64,000 nt of DNA, taken from positions 165,410 through 229,409 of the forward strand of contig CAXTKD010000003.1 in NCBI GenBank assembly GCA_964244885.1. Direction: 5' to 3'. The position numbers and the translations under genes are program-made. The notes under the pieces are model-generated. The model had not been told where the DNA came from and did no database searches. It was given only the letters and a program-made list of their open reading frames with translations. This stretch comes from CAXTKD01 sp964244885. GTDB lineage: Bacteria; Pseudomonadota; Alphaproteobacteria; Sphingomonadales; Sphingomonadaceae. Numbering within the stretch: position 1 is the stretch's first letter; every line of letters begins with the position of its first letter. Shown piece after piece: positions 46,287 through 55,377 of the stretch.

Positions 46287-47078
46287 ATGGCCGACACTCT
46301 CGAACAGATCCTCGCCGACAAGCGCGACCACGTCGCCGCCGCCAAGGCGCGCCGAAGCCTCGCCGACCTCGACGCCGCCGCTTCGGCCGCAGAGCGCCCG
46401 CGTGGTTTCTTCTCGGCGTTGGAGGCGCGGCACGAGGAGGGCCGCTACGGCCTGATCGCCGAGATCAAGAAGGCGAGCCCGTCGAAGGGCCTGATCCGCC
46501 CCGACTTCGATCCGCCGGCGCTCGCGCGGGCCTATGCGGCGGGCGGCGCCGCCTGCCTGTCGGTGCTTACCGACGTTCCGTGGTTCCAGGGCGACGACGC
46601 CTATCTTGGCGCGGCCCGCGACGCCGTCCGCTTGCCCGTCCTCCGCAAGGACTTCATCATCGATCCGTATCAGGTGGTGGAATCGCGCGCGATCGGCGCT
46701 GATTGCATCCTGCTGATCATGGCGGCGCTCGACGACGGCCACGCCGCCGAGCTCGAAGCTTCCGCCATGGCGCTCGGCCTAGACGTGCTCGTTGAAGTCC
46801 ATAACGCCGCCGAGCTTGAGCGCGCCAGCCGCCTCACCACGCGCATGGTCGGGATCAACAATCGTGATCTCAAGACCTTGAAGGTCGATCTTGCGATCTC
46901 GCTCGAACTGGCGGCGATGCTGCCGCAGGGCTACACCCTTGTCGGCGAAAGCGGGCTCAAGACCCGCGCCGACCTCGACCGGCTCGCCGCGGTCGGCATC
47001 ACCAGCTTTCTCGTCGGCGAGGCGCTGATGGCGCAGGACGACGTCGCCGCCGCCACCCGCCGGCTGCTGGAGGGCTGA
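46287..47078 (+). CDS. trpC: Indole-3-glycerol-phosphate synthase
   Basis: TIM-barrel enzyme closing the indole ring of CdRP. The 263-residue product has the catalytic Lys/Glu segment LIAEIKKASPSKGLI, PVLRKDFIIDPYQV, LLIMAALDD, LVEVHNAAELERA and VGINNRDLKTL, and ends with YTLVGESGLKTRADL. The ATG at 46287 is the family start. It is not fused to trpF as in E. coli. The stop overlaps the moaC start by one base (TGATG). Confidence 0.97.
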   Translation: MADTLEQILADKRDHVAAAKARRSLADLDAAASAAERPRGFFSALEARHEEGRYGLIAEIKKASPSKGLIRPDFDPPALARAYAAGGAACLSVLTDVPWFQGDDAYLGAARDAVRLPVLRKDFIIDPYQVVESRAIGADCILLIMAALDDGHAAELEASAMALGLDVLVEVHNAAELERASRLTTRMVGINNRDLKTLKVDLAISLELAAMLPQGYTLVGESGLKTRADLDRLAAVGITSFLVGEALMAQDDVAAATRRLLEG

Positions 47079-47545
47079 TGGCGCTCACCCACTTGGACGA
47101 GGCGGGCGCGGCTCGCATGGTCGACGTCTCGGCCAAGCCCGCGACCGCGCGCGTCGCCGTCGCCACCGGCCGCATCCGCATGACCGCCGAGGCGGTCTCC
47201 GCGGTGAGGGGCGGGGCGGCCAAGGGCGACGTGCTCGCCGTGGCGCGGGTCGCCGGCATCATGGCCGCCAAGCGCACCGCCGACCTCATCCCGCTTTGCC
47301 ACCCGCTGCCGCTCGGCGGCGTCGCGCTCGATCTGGCGATCGAGGACGACGGCATCACCGCGACCGCCACCGTCCGCACCGCCCACGCCACCGGCGTCGA
47401 GATGGAGGCGATGACCGCCGTCTCGGTCGCGCTGCTGACGGTCTACGACATGGTCAAATCGGTCGACAAGGCGATGGTGATCGAGGCCGTCCGCCTGCTC
47501 TCGAAGACCGGCGGCAAGTCCGGCGAATGGCGCGCGCCCGAATGA
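47078..47545 (+). CDS. moaC: Cyclic pyranopterin monophosphate synthase MoaC
   Basis: Second enzyme of molybdenum cofactor synthesis, forming cPMP with MoaA, which is not in this window. The 155-residue product matches the family length and shows MVDVSAKPATARVAVATGRI, KRTADLIPLCHPLPL and ATGVEMEAMTAVSVALLTVYDMVKSVDK. The moaC-moeA pair lies directly after trpC, with four-base coupling to moeA, a common alphaproteobacterial order. Confidence 0.97.
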   Translation: MALTHLDEAGAARMVDVSAKPATARVAVATGRIRMTAEAVSAVRGGAAKGDVLAVARVAGIMAAKRTADLIPLCHPLPLGGVALDLAIEDDGITATATVRTAHATGVEMEAMTAVSVALLTVYDMVKSVDKAMVIEAVRLLSKTGGKSGEWRAPE

Positions 47546-48741
47546 TCAGCCTCGAAGAGGCGCAGGCCAGGCTGCTGGATGGAGTCGTGGCGCTTGAGCC
47601 GGAAAATGCATCTCTGCTTGAGGCTTGCGGCCGCATCCTCGCATCCGACGTGATCGCCCACCTGAGCCAGCCGCCCTTCCCTGCCTCGGCGATGGACGGC
47701 TACGCCATCCGCTTCGCCGACCTCCCCGGCCCGTGGCAGGTCATCGGCGAATCCGCCGCTGGCGCGGGCTTCGGCGGCGCGATTGGCAAAGGTGAAGCCG
47801 TGCGCATCTTCACCGGCGCGCCCTTGCCCGCAGGCGCCGACACCATCCTCATCCAGGAAGAGGCAACACGTCAGCGGGATTCCGCACTTGTCCTGACCGG
47901 CGAAGGGCCGCCCCGCCAAGGCGCGCATGTCCGGCCGGCCGGCCTCGATTTCCGCCAGGGCGAGGGTCTCGCCACCGCCGGAACGCGCGTCAGCCCCGCC
48001 CTCGCCGGCCTGCTGGCTTCGGGCGGCCACGCCGCCGCGCCGGTCCACCGCCGCCCGCGCGTCGTGCTTCTGGCGACCGGCGACGAGCTGGTCCCGCCCG
48101 GCGAGACGCCCGGCCCGTGTCAGATCGTCAGCTCGAACGGCCTTATGCTCGCCGCCCTGTTCGCCGGCGCTGGCGCGGCGGTCGAGGATCGCGGCATCGT
48201 TCGCGACGATCTCGGCGCACTCACCGCCGCCATCCAAGCCGCGTCGGACGCCGACCTGCTGGTGACCATCGGCGGCGCCTCGGTCGGCGACCACGATCTC
48301 GTCGCGCCGGCGCTCAAGGCCGCCGGCGCGACGATCGACTTCTGGAAGGTCGCGCTGCGCCCCGGAAAGCCGGTGATGACCGGAGCGCTCGGGCGCTGCC
48401 GGGTTCTCGGCCTTCCGGGCAATCCGGTTTCCGCCTACGTCTGCGCCCTGCTGTTCGGGCTGCCGCTCGTCCGCAAGCTCAGCGGCGATCCGCATCCCCT
48501 GCCCCGCGAAGCGTATGCGATGACCACCGTGGCGTTGCCCGCCAACGGCGCGCGGCGCGACTTCATGCGCGCGGCGTATGGCGGCGGCGGGGTGACGCCC
48601 GCCGCGGCGCAGGACAGCGCGATGCTCGGCGTTCTCGCACGCTCCAACGCGCTGCTCGTGCGAGCCCCGTACGCTCCCCCCGTCGCGGCAGGAGAACAGG
48701 TCGTGATCATGCCGCTTGACAGCGAATCTTTCGCCTCCTAA
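47542..48741 (+). CDS. moeA: Molybdopterin molybdenumtransferase MoeA
   Basis: Inserts molybdate into adenylylated molybdopterin. The 399-residue product has the N-terminal SQPPFPASAMDGYAIR motif, VRIFTGAPLPAGADTILIQEE, the MoCF domain (VVLLATGDELVPPGE, VTIGGASVGDHD) and PGKPVMTGALG...VLGLPGNPVSAYVC. The ATG at 47542 overlaps the moaC stop by four bases; an ATG five codons earlier is possible. The lexA operator follows within three bases of its stop. Confidence 0.96.
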   Translation: MISLEEAQARLLDGVVALEPENASLLEACGRILASDVIAHLSQPPFPASAMDGYAIRFADLPGPWQVIGESAAGAGFGGAIGKGEAVRIFTGAPLPAGADTILIQEEATRQRDSALVLTGEGPPRQGAHVRPAGLDFRQGEGLATAGTRVSPALAGLLASGGHAAAPVHRRPRVVLLATGDELVPPGETPGPCQIVSSNGLMLAALFAGAGAAVEDRGIVRDDLGALTAAIQAASDADLLVTIGGASVGDHDLVAPALKAAGATIDFWKVALRPGKPVMTGALGRCRVLGLPGNPVSAYVCALLFGLPLVRKLSGDPHPLPREAYAMTTVALPANGARRDFMRAAYGGGGVTPAAAQDSAMLGVLARSNALLVRAPYAPPVAAGEQVVIMPLDSESFAS

Positions 48742-48743
48742 AC

Positions 48744-48758
48744 GTTCCGCATTCGTTC
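48744..48758 (+). promoter_or_regulatory. Alphaproteobacterial LexA box (SOS operator)
   Basis: GTTC-CGCATTC-GTTC matches GTTC-N7-GTTC exactly, 22 bases upstream of the lexA start. It indicates autoregulation of lexA and a lexA promoter separate from the trp-moe run. Confidence 0.88.
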
Positions 48759-48780
48759 TGTAGAGCTGGGAGAAACCGCC

Positions 48781-49458
48781 ATGTTGACTCGAAAACAGCA
48801 CGACCTGCTGAGTTTCATCCATCAGCGGCTGCAGGGATCGGGCGTCTCGCCCTCCTTCGAGGAAATGAAGGACGCGCTGGCGCTCAAGTCCAAGTCGGGC
48901 GTCCATCGGCTGATCAATGCTCTGGAGGAGCGCAAGTTCATCCGCCGCCTGCCGAACCGCGCCCGCGCGCTCGAGGTGCTGCGGATGCCCGAGGCTTCGA
49001 CGCCGGGCCGCGCCGCCGCGCCCGCCAACAACAACACGCCCGCAGTCGGCCTCAACCACCGCATGCCCGCCAACGACGTCATCGAGCTTCAGCTGCACGG
49101 CCGCATCGCCGCCGGCCAGCCGATCGAGGCGCTGCAGGACAACGAGACCCTGTCGGTGCCGTCGATGCTGCTCGGCTCGGGCGATCACTACGCGCTCGAG
49201 GTGTCGGGCGATTCGATGATCGACGCAGGCATTCTCAACGGCGACTATGCGCTCATCCAGAAGTGCGAGACTGCGCGCGATGGCGAGATCGTCGTCGCGC
49301 TGGTCGACGGCCAGGACGCGACGCTCAAGTATCTCCGGCGCGAAAGCGGCATGATCCGCCTCGATCCGGCCAACGCCGCCTACGAGCCGCAGCGTTACAC
49401 GCCGTCGCGCGTCCGCATCCAGGGCCGCCTCGCCGGGCTGCTCCGCCGGTACCACTGA
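48781..49458 (+). CDS. lexA: SOS repressor LexA
   Basis: Transcriptional repressor of the SOS regulon that self-cleaves with activated RecA. The 225-residue product has the winged-helix DNA-binding domain (SFIHQRLQGSGVSPSFEEMK ... SGVHRLINALEERKFI). The cleavage site is Ala111-Gly112 in RIAAGQPIEA. The serine-lysine dyad is S145 in VSGDSMIDAG and K183 in ATLKYLRRE. Its operator is directly upstream. The last 64 bases overlap the 3' end of comEC on the other strand. Confidence 0.97.
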   Translation: MLTRKQHDLLSFIHQRLQGSGVSPSFEEMKDALALKSKSGVHRLINALEERKFIRRLPNRARALEVLRMPEASTPGRAAAPANNNTPAVGLNHRMPANDVIELQLHGRIAAGQPIEALQDNETLSVPSMLLGSGDHYALEVSGDSMIDAGILNGDYALIQKCETARDGEIVVALVDGQDATLKYLRRESGMIRLDPANAAYEPQRYTPSRVRIQGRLAGLLRRYH

Positions 49459-51566
49459 GGCCTGCGCGCCCAGGGATGGTCGCCGGCATCGCCGGCGGCC
49501 GTCGCCACGCGGAGCGGATCGAGCCATAGCGCCACCGCCCCGGTCTGGCCGAGCGCCGCGCGGTCGAGCTTGAGCCAGCGCGGCCGGCACCAGAAGGGGA
49601 GCCGCCGCTCGCTGATCACCACGTCCACCGCCGCGCATGACGCCGCGAAGCCCGGCCGGTCGAGCAGCCGCGCCGACCGCGTCGCCATCACCGTCCAATG
49701 CCTCCCGCCGCGCTTCAGCCTGACGACGCAGGCGTCGGCCGTGCAGGCCCCGACCGATTCGGACATCGGCACCGTCGCGACCGTCGCCGTTGCATCGGTC
49801 CACATGTCCGAAACGAAGGTGCCGCCCTTGTCCCTGAGCAGCGCCAGCCTCCCCCATTTGGTCACCACGCCCGCGTGGCGCCCGTCACCGCTGACGAGCA
49901 GGTCCGGCGGCCGCGCCGTGACAGTCAGCAGCGCCGCCACGACGATCGGCACGCTCCCCGCCAGCCGAACCCGCGTCCGCCACAGCATCAGCCACAACCC
50001 GCCGGTGATGAAGAGCGCGAAGGCGGCGCCCGGCATGATCGGCACCCGCCACACCGCCCCCGGCCACGACGCCACCTCGGCGGCCAGCAGCAGCAACCCG
50101 TGGATTCCGACCCGCACCGCCCACCAGGCCGGCGCCGCCAATCCGAGGAGATCGAGCAGCAGCGCCGCCACCAGCGCCGGCATGACGAGAAAGCTCGATA
50201 GCGGAATGGCGACCAGATTGGCGAGCACGCCGTACACGCCATTTCGCCCGAAATGATGGAGCGCGATCGGCATCAGCGCCAGCTCGGCCGCGACCCCGGT
50301 GGCGAGCAGCGCGAACAGTCCGTGCGCCAGCCGCGTCGGCCAGCCCCACTCGCCGCGCCGCTTGAGCAGCCGCTGGCCGAGCGCCGACTCGTAGAGCGCG
50401 ACGATCGAGACGATCGCGCCGAACGACAGCTGGAAGCTCGGGTTCATCAGCGCCTCGGGCCGTACCGCGAGGATTAGCAGCGCCGCCGCCGCGACGACCC
50501 TGAGCGAGATCGCCTGGCGCCCGAGCGTCAGGCCGACGAGCACGACCAGCGCGGCGAGGCACGATCGCACCGTCGGCACCTCGGCGCCCGCGAGGATCGT
50601 GTAGGCGACGCCGGCCAGCGCGGCGACGAACGCCGCGATCGCCTTGACCGGCCAGCGCAGCGCGATCCACGGGCTGAGGCACAGCAGCTTGCGCACCGTC
50701 CACATCGTCCCGCCGATGACCACCGCGATATGCAGGCCCGAGATCGACAGCAGGTGCGCAAGGCCGGCGTCGCGCATCGCGTCGTTGACGTCCTCGGGGA
50801 TGGCGTCCCGGTCCCCCGTCACCAGCGCCGCCGCCACCGCGCCCTCGCTCGCCCCGACCTCGCTCTGGATGCGCCTCGTGAGGCGGTCGCGAAATGCATC
50901 GAATCGCGCCGCCACGCCGGTCGGCTCGGGTGCCGGCGCGACGACCGTCACGTCTCCCAGCGCGTAGCCCGTCGCGCCGATGCCCTGGAACCAGGCGCGG
51001 AAGGCGAAATCATAGCCGCCGGGCACCGCGGGTCCGGCCGGTCGCGCGAGGGCGGCGCGCAGGGCGACGCGGGCGCCTGGCTTCACGGCCTCGCCGGGGC
51101 TTTGCCGAAGCGTCACCCGCACGCGGCGCGGAAATGCCGGGTCGACGGGCGCCAGCAGGAGTCGATAGCGATCTCGCGCCACGAGATCCTCGGCCTCGAC
51201 GACCACCGCCTCGAACCGCTGGTTGAACAGGTCGGCGGTGAACGGTGCGGGGCCGGCGCGGTCGGCGCGCGCCCAGGCCAGCGCCAGCCCGATCGCGAAA
51301 AGCAGCCCGAACCACAGCAGCGACCGGCCGATGAGCCCCGCCGCCGCCAGCCCGGCAAGCGCCAGCGCCGCTCCGGCGGCCAGCGCCGCTCGCCACTCGG
51401 CGGCGAAGGGCAGTCCGAAATAGGCAGCGCCTCCCGCCCCCAGCGCCACGGGCAGCCACAAGGCCAGTTGGTGCCGCTCGGCATCGAGCCACGATTCGAC
51501 CGCGGCGGCGGCGCGGCTCGTGGCGCCACGGAGGCCAGTCGCGCTCGTTTGAACCGCCGTCGCCAC
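49395..51566 (-). CDS. comEC: ComEC/Rec2-family DNA uptake channel
   Basis: Polytopic inner-membrane protein that passes single-stranded DNA during natural transformation. I use the GTG at 51566 (MATAVQTSATGLRG), giving 723 residues; a frame to 51659 exists but overlaps the gltX start. About ten hydrophobic segments are present, with the family's DUF4131 N-terminal part (RYRLLLAPVDPAFPRRVRVTL) and the Competence domain (SISGLHIAVVIGGTMW ... GAEVPTVRSCLAALVVL). A partial C-terminal metallo-hydrolase-like domain has SGDGRHAGVV instead of a full HxHxDH. The 3' end runs antisense through the last 21 codons of lexA. Confidence 0.9.
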   Translation of the reverse strand: MATAVQTSATGLRGATSRAAAAVESWLDAERHQLALWLPVALGAGGAAYFGLPFAAEWRAALAAGAALALAGLAAAGLIGRSLLWFGLLFAIGLALAWARADRAGPAPFTADLFNQRFEAVVVEAEDLVARDRYRLLLAPVDPAFPRRVRVTLRQSPGEAVKPGARVALRAALARPAGPAVPGGYDFAFRAWFQGIGATGYALGDVTVVAPAPEPTGVAARFDAFRDRLTRRIQSEVGASEGAVAAALVTGDRDAIPEDVNDAMRDAGLAHLLSISGLHIAVVIGGTMWTVRKLLCLSPWIALRWPVKAIAAFVAALAGVAYTILAGAEVPTVRSCLAALVVLVGLTLGRQAISLRVVAAAALLILAVRPEALMNPSFQLSFGAIVSIVALYESALGQRLLKRRGEWGWPTRLAHGLFALLATGVAAELALMPIALHHFGRNGVYGVLANLVAIPLSSFLVMPALVAALLLDLLGLAAPAWWAVRVGIHGLLLLAAEVASWPGAVWRVPIMPGAAFALFITGGLWLMLWRTRVRLAGSVPIVVAALLTVTARPPDLLVSGDGRHAGVVTKWGRLALLRDKGGTFVSDMWTDATATVATVPMSESVGACTADACVVRLKRGGRHWTVMATRSARLLDRPGFAASCAAVDVVISERRLPFWCRPRWLKLDRAALGQTGAVALWLDPLRVATAAGDAGDHPWARRPQWYRRSSPARRPWMRTRDGV

Positions 51567-51630
51567 TATGTTAGACGCCCCCGGCGCGCTCGCCGCGCCT
51601 CCCTGCCCACGATTTTCAGCCAGGTTTCCG

Positions 51631-53040
51631 ATGGGCGCAAGCGCCACCCCGGTCGTCACCCGCTTCGCCCCGTCGCCGACGGGCTATCTCCATATCGGCG
51701 GCGCGCGCACCGCGCTGTTCAACTTCCTCTACGCCCGCCACCACGGCGGCGAGTTTCGCTTGCGGATCGAGGACACCGACCGCGCGCGCTCGACGCAGGG
51801 CGCGATCGACGCGATCCTCGGCGGCCTGCGCTGGCTCGGGCTCGACTGGGACGGCGACACCGTCTTCCAGTTCGAGCGCGCCGCGCGCCACGCCGAAGTC
51901 GCGAACGAGTTGATCGCCAAGGGCGGCGCGTACCGCTGCTACATGACGACCGAGGAGCTGGCTGCCGCCCGCGCCGAGGCCGAGGCGGCGCGCAAGCCGT
52001 TCCGCGTCAACAGCCCGTGGCGCGACCGCACCGACGCCCCCGACGCGCCGTTCGTCGTCCGCCTGCGCGCCCCGCGCGACGGCGAAGTGACGATCGACGA
52101 TCAGGTCCAGGGCAGGGTCACCGTCCAGAACGCCGAGCTCGACGACATGGTCCTCCTGCGCTCGGACGGCACGCCGACCTACATGCTCGCTGTGGTGGTC
52201 GACGACCACGACATGGGCGTCACCCATGTCATCCGCGGCGACGACCACCTCAACAACGCCTTCCGCCAGCTCGCGCTGCTTCGCGCGCTCGGCTGGCGGG
52301 AACCGGTCTACGCCCATATCCCGCTGATCCACGGCGCCGACGGCGCCAAGCTGTCCAAGCGCCACGGCGCGCTCGGCGTCGAGGCCTATCGCGACGAGAT
52401 GGGGCTGCTGCCCGAAGCGGTCGAGAACTACCTGTTGCGGCTCGGCTGGGGCCACGGCGACGACGAAATCATCAGCCGCGCGCAGGCGATCGAATGGTTC
52501 GACCTCGCCGGGGTCGGGCGCGCGCCGGCGCGGCTCGACGCCAAGAAGCTCGAGAACGTCAACGGCCACTATATGCGCGCCGCGGACGATGCGCGGTTGT
52601 CCGACCTGATCGCGCCGCGCGTCGCCGTGGCAATCGGGCGTGAGTTGACTCGAAACGATCGCGAAATGCTGCTTCGCAGCATGGGCGATCTAAAAGTTCG
52701 CGCCAAAGATTTGAATGAGTTGGCGGCAAGCAGCCTGTTCTATCTTCGCACTCGCCCCATTCCCATGGACGAGCGGGCGCGGAAGTTGCTAGAACCGCCC
52801 GCGATCGACCTTCTCCGCGCCGCGCGCGACGCCTTGTCCCCAGTAACGGACTGGCAACCCGCGACGGTGGAGACAGCGATCCGCGCGGTGGCCGAGTCGT
52901 TGAGTATCGGGCTCGGCAAGGTGGCGCAGCCGCTCCGCGCCGCGCTTACCGGCTCGGCGACGTCGCCGGGCGTGTTCGACGTGCTTGCGCACCTGGGCCG
53001 CGACGAGAGCCTGGGACGGATCGACGACCAGCTGGCCTGA
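51631..53040 (+). CDS. gltX: Glutamyl-tRNA synthetase
   Basis: Class I synthetase charging tRNA-Glu and possibly tRNA-Gln. The 469-residue product starts at the ATG at 51631 with VVTRFAPSPTGYLHIGGART (HIGG at residues 21-24, the GluRS form of HIGH). Further motifs are LRIEDTDRARST and KLSKRHGALGVEAY (KLSKR loop). A longer reading to 51568 is unsupported. It is divergent from comEC and followed by gltA after 25 bases. Confidence 0.97.
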   Translation: MGASATPVVTRFAPSPTGYLHIGGARTALFNFLYARHHGGEFRLRIEDTDRARSTQGAIDAILGGLRWLGLDWDGDTVFQFERAARHAEVANELIAKGGAYRCYMTTEELAAARAEAEAARKPFRVNSPWRDRTDAPDAPFVVRLRAPRDGEVTIDDQVQGRVTVQNAELDDMVLLRSDGTPTYMLAVVVDDHDMGVTHVIRGDDHLNNAFRQLALLRALGWREPVYAHIPLIHGADGAKLSKRHGALGVEAYRDEMGLLPEAVENYLLRLGWGHGDDEIISRAQAIEWFDLAGVGRAPARLDAKKLENVNGHYMRAADDARLSDLIAPRVAVAIGRELTRNDREMLLRSMGDLKVRAKDLNELAASSLFYLRTRPIPMDERARKLLEPPAIDLLRAARDALSPVTDWQPATVETAIRAVAESLSIGLGKVAQPLRAALTGSATSPGVFDVLAHLGRDESLGRIDDQLA

Positions 53041-53065
53041 ACGCCGGCGAACAAAGGATGATGCG

Positions 53066-54349
53066 ATGGGCGACGCTGCGAAGCTGACGGTGGGCGGCAA
53101 GACCGTCGACTACCCCGTTCTCGAAGGCTCGGTCGGCCCCGAGGTCGTCGATATCCGCAAGCTCTACGGGGACACCGGGCGCTTCACTTATGACCCCGGC
53201 TTCACCTCGACCGCGTCGTGCGAGTCGAAGATCACCTATATCGACGGCGACCAGGGAATCCTGCTTCACCGCGGCTATCCGATCGACCAGCTCGCCGAAA
53301 AGTCGAGCTTCATGGAGACCGCCTATCTCCTGCTCCACGGCGAGCTTCCGACGCAGGCCGAGCACGACGAGTTCGTCTACACGATCACCCGCCACACGAT
53401 GCTCCACGAGCAGCTCGCGACCTTCTATCGCGGCTTCCGGCGCGACGCGCACCCGATGGCGATCATGTGCGGCGTTGTCGGCGCCTTGAGCGCCTTCTAT
53501 CCGGATTCGACCGACATCGCCGATCCGCACCAGCGGATGATCGCCAGCCATCGGCTGATCGCCAAGATGCCGACGATCGCCGCGATGGCCTATAAATATT
53601 CGATGGGACAGCCGTTCCAGTACCCCGACAACCGCCTGTCCTACACGGGAAATTTCCTGCGGATGACGTTCGGCGTGCCGGCGGAGGAATATGTCGTCGA
53701 CCCCGTGATCGAGCGGGCGATGGACAAGATCTTCATCCTCCACGCCGACCACGAGCAGAACGCCTCGACATCGACCGTCCGGCTGTCGGGCTCCTCGGGC
53801 GCCAATCCGTTCGCCTGCATCGCGGCGGGAATCGCCTGCCTCTGGGGGCCGGCGCACGGCGGCGCCAACGAGGCGGCGCTCAACATGCTGCGCGAGATCG
53901 GCACGCCCGATCGCATTCCCGAATATATCGCCCGCGCCAAGGACAAGAACGACCCGTTCCGGCTGATGGGCTTCGGCCACCGCGTCTACAAGAACTTCGA
54001 TCCGCGCGCGAAGGTCATGCAGAAGACCGCGGCCGAAGTGCTCGACAAGCTGGGCGTCAAGGACCCGGTCTTCGACGTCGCGCGCGAGCTGGAGCAGATC
54101 GCGCTCAAGGACCAGTATTTCATCGACAAGAAGCTCTACCCCAACGTCGATTTCTACTCGGGCGTCATCCTGTCGGCGATCGGCTTTCCGACGACGATGT
54201 TCACAGCGCTGTTCGCGCTGGCGCGGACGGTCGGCTGGGTGGCGCAATGGAACGAGATGGTCGAGGATCCCGAGCAGAAGATCGGCCGACCGCGCCAGCT
54301 CTACACCGGCGCGACGCAACGCGACTACAAGCCGCTGGAAGCGCGCTAA
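53066..54349 (+). CDS. gltA: Citrate synthase
   Basis: Condenses oxaloacetate and acetyl-CoA to citrate. The 427-residue product starts at the ATG at 53066, with GLLHRGYPI-type ILLHRGYPIDQL, LHADHEQNASTSTVRL (catalytic His), GPAHGGANEAAL and MGFGHRVYKNFDPRAK with DVAREL further on (catalytic Asp nearby in VDFYSG). It is the hexameric type I form. The stop overlaps the convergent histidine kinase stop by four bases. Confidence 0.97.
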   Translation: MGDAAKLTVGGKTVDYPVLEGSVGPEVVDIRKLYGDTGRFTYDPGFTSTASCESKITYIDGDQGILLHRGYPIDQLAEKSSFMETAYLLLHGELPTQAEHDEFVYTITRHTMLHEQLATFYRGFRRDAHPMAIMCGVVGALSAFYPDSTDIADPHQRMIASHRLIAKMPTIAAMAYKYSMGQPFQYPDNRLSYTGNFLRMTFGVPAEEYVVDPVIERAMDKIFILHADHEQNASTSTVRLSGSSGANPFACIAAGIACLWGPAHGGANEAALNMLREIGTPDRIPEYIARAKDKNDPFRLMGFGHRVYKNFDPRAKVMQKTAAEVLDKLGVKDPVFDVARELEQIALKDQYFIDKKLYPNVDFYSGVILSAIGFPTTMFTALFALARTVGWVAQWNEMVEDPEQKIGRPRQLYTGATQRDYKPLEAR

Positions 54350-55377
54350 GCCGCCGGCAATGTCAGAGTGAACCGGGCGCCTTCGCCCGGCACGCTTCTG
54401 ACCTCCAGCGCGCCCTTCATGAGCTGCGCCAGCTCGCGGGCGATGGCGAGCCCAAGCCCGGCTCCCTCACGAGGTGGAAACGGGTTGGCGTCGAGCCGTT
54501 CGAACTTCTCGAAGATGCGCTTATGGTCTTCGGGCGCGATGCCAGGGCCGGTATCCCTCACGCTGATCGCCACACGCCCGCCAGGCTTGGCCTTCGCGCT
54601 GAGCGTGGCTCGGCCGCCCGCCGGCGTGAACTTGATCGCGTTGCCCAGCAGGTTGACGAGAATCTGGCAGAACCGCTGCTCGTCGGCGGCGACCAGCAGG
54701 CCGGGATCGACCTGCTTGCAGACGACCTGGATCGACTGCTTCCGTGCCGCGACCGACACGATCTTCGCCGCCTTGTCCAGCACGCCGGCGACCGCGACCG
54801 GGGCCACGACAACCCGGACGTCACCGTGGTCTATGGCCGAGGCGTCGAGGATGTCCTCCACCAATGTCAGCAAATGCTGCCCGGCCTGCGCGATGTCGCG
54901 CGCATAGCCCGCGTAACGCTCCGATAGCGGGCCGTGGAGTTCGCCGCCCATCGCCTCGGCAAAACCGATAATCGCGTTCAGCGGCGTCCGGAATTCGTGA
55001 CTGAGGCCCGAGAGAAAGGCGGCGCGCGCGTCGCCATCGATCGCCGCCCCGCATTTGGTGGCAGTGCCGCGGTAGCCCCGGAAAAGCCCGGCGCCGTCAA
55101 AGTCCGGCGCGCCCGAAATCCGATGGGCGCCCGCGCCGTCGACCATCAGCGGGACGGCGCGAAATGGCCCGCGCTGGTCGCAGGCGACGATCAGGCCGTC
55201 GGGCAAGGGGCCGATGTCGGCGAGAGGCCGGCCGATCAGCACGAAGGGCGGTCGCCCGGTCGCGCCGGTAAAGCGGTCGCACAGGTGCGTAATACACAGC
55301 CTTTCGTCGGTTTCCCACGACCAGTCGGCATCGGCGCGCGCGAAGTCGTCACGAGCGTGTTCGGCCGACTCGCTCAT
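54346..55377 (-). CDS. PAS-containing sensor histidine kinase
   Basis: A 343-residue soluble histidine kinase without membrane helices. The N-terminal part ends with LFRGYRGTATKCG, the typical end of a PAS domain. The phosphorylated His127 is in LSGLSHEFRTPLNAIIGFAEAM, followed by a HisKA helix and an HATPase domain: LVNLLGNAIKFTP (N box), VRDTGPGIAPED (G1), FEKFERLD and GAGLGLAIARELAQLMKG (G2). No response regulator is adjacent. It starts four bases inside the DUF2336 gene and ends the minus-strand run that includes the inositol genes. The H-box resembles the PleC/DivJ-type kinases of alphaproteobacteria. Confidence 0.92.
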   Translation of the reverse strand: MSESAEHARDDFARADADWSWETDERLCITHLCDRFTGATGRPPFVLIGRPLADIGPLPDGLIVACDQRGPFRAVPLMVDGAGAHRISGAPDFDGAGLFRGYRGTATKCGAAIDGDARAAFLSGLSHEFRTPLNAIIGFAEAMGGELHGPLSERYAGYARDIAQAGQHLLTLVEDILDASAIDHGDVRVVVAPVAVAGVLDKAAKIVSVAARKQSIQVVCKQVDPGLLVAADEQRFCQILVNLLGNAIKFTPAGGRATLSAKAKPGGRVAISVRDTGPGIAPEDHKRIFEKFERLDANPFPPREGAGLGLAIARELAQLMKGALEVRSVPGEGARFTLTLPAA

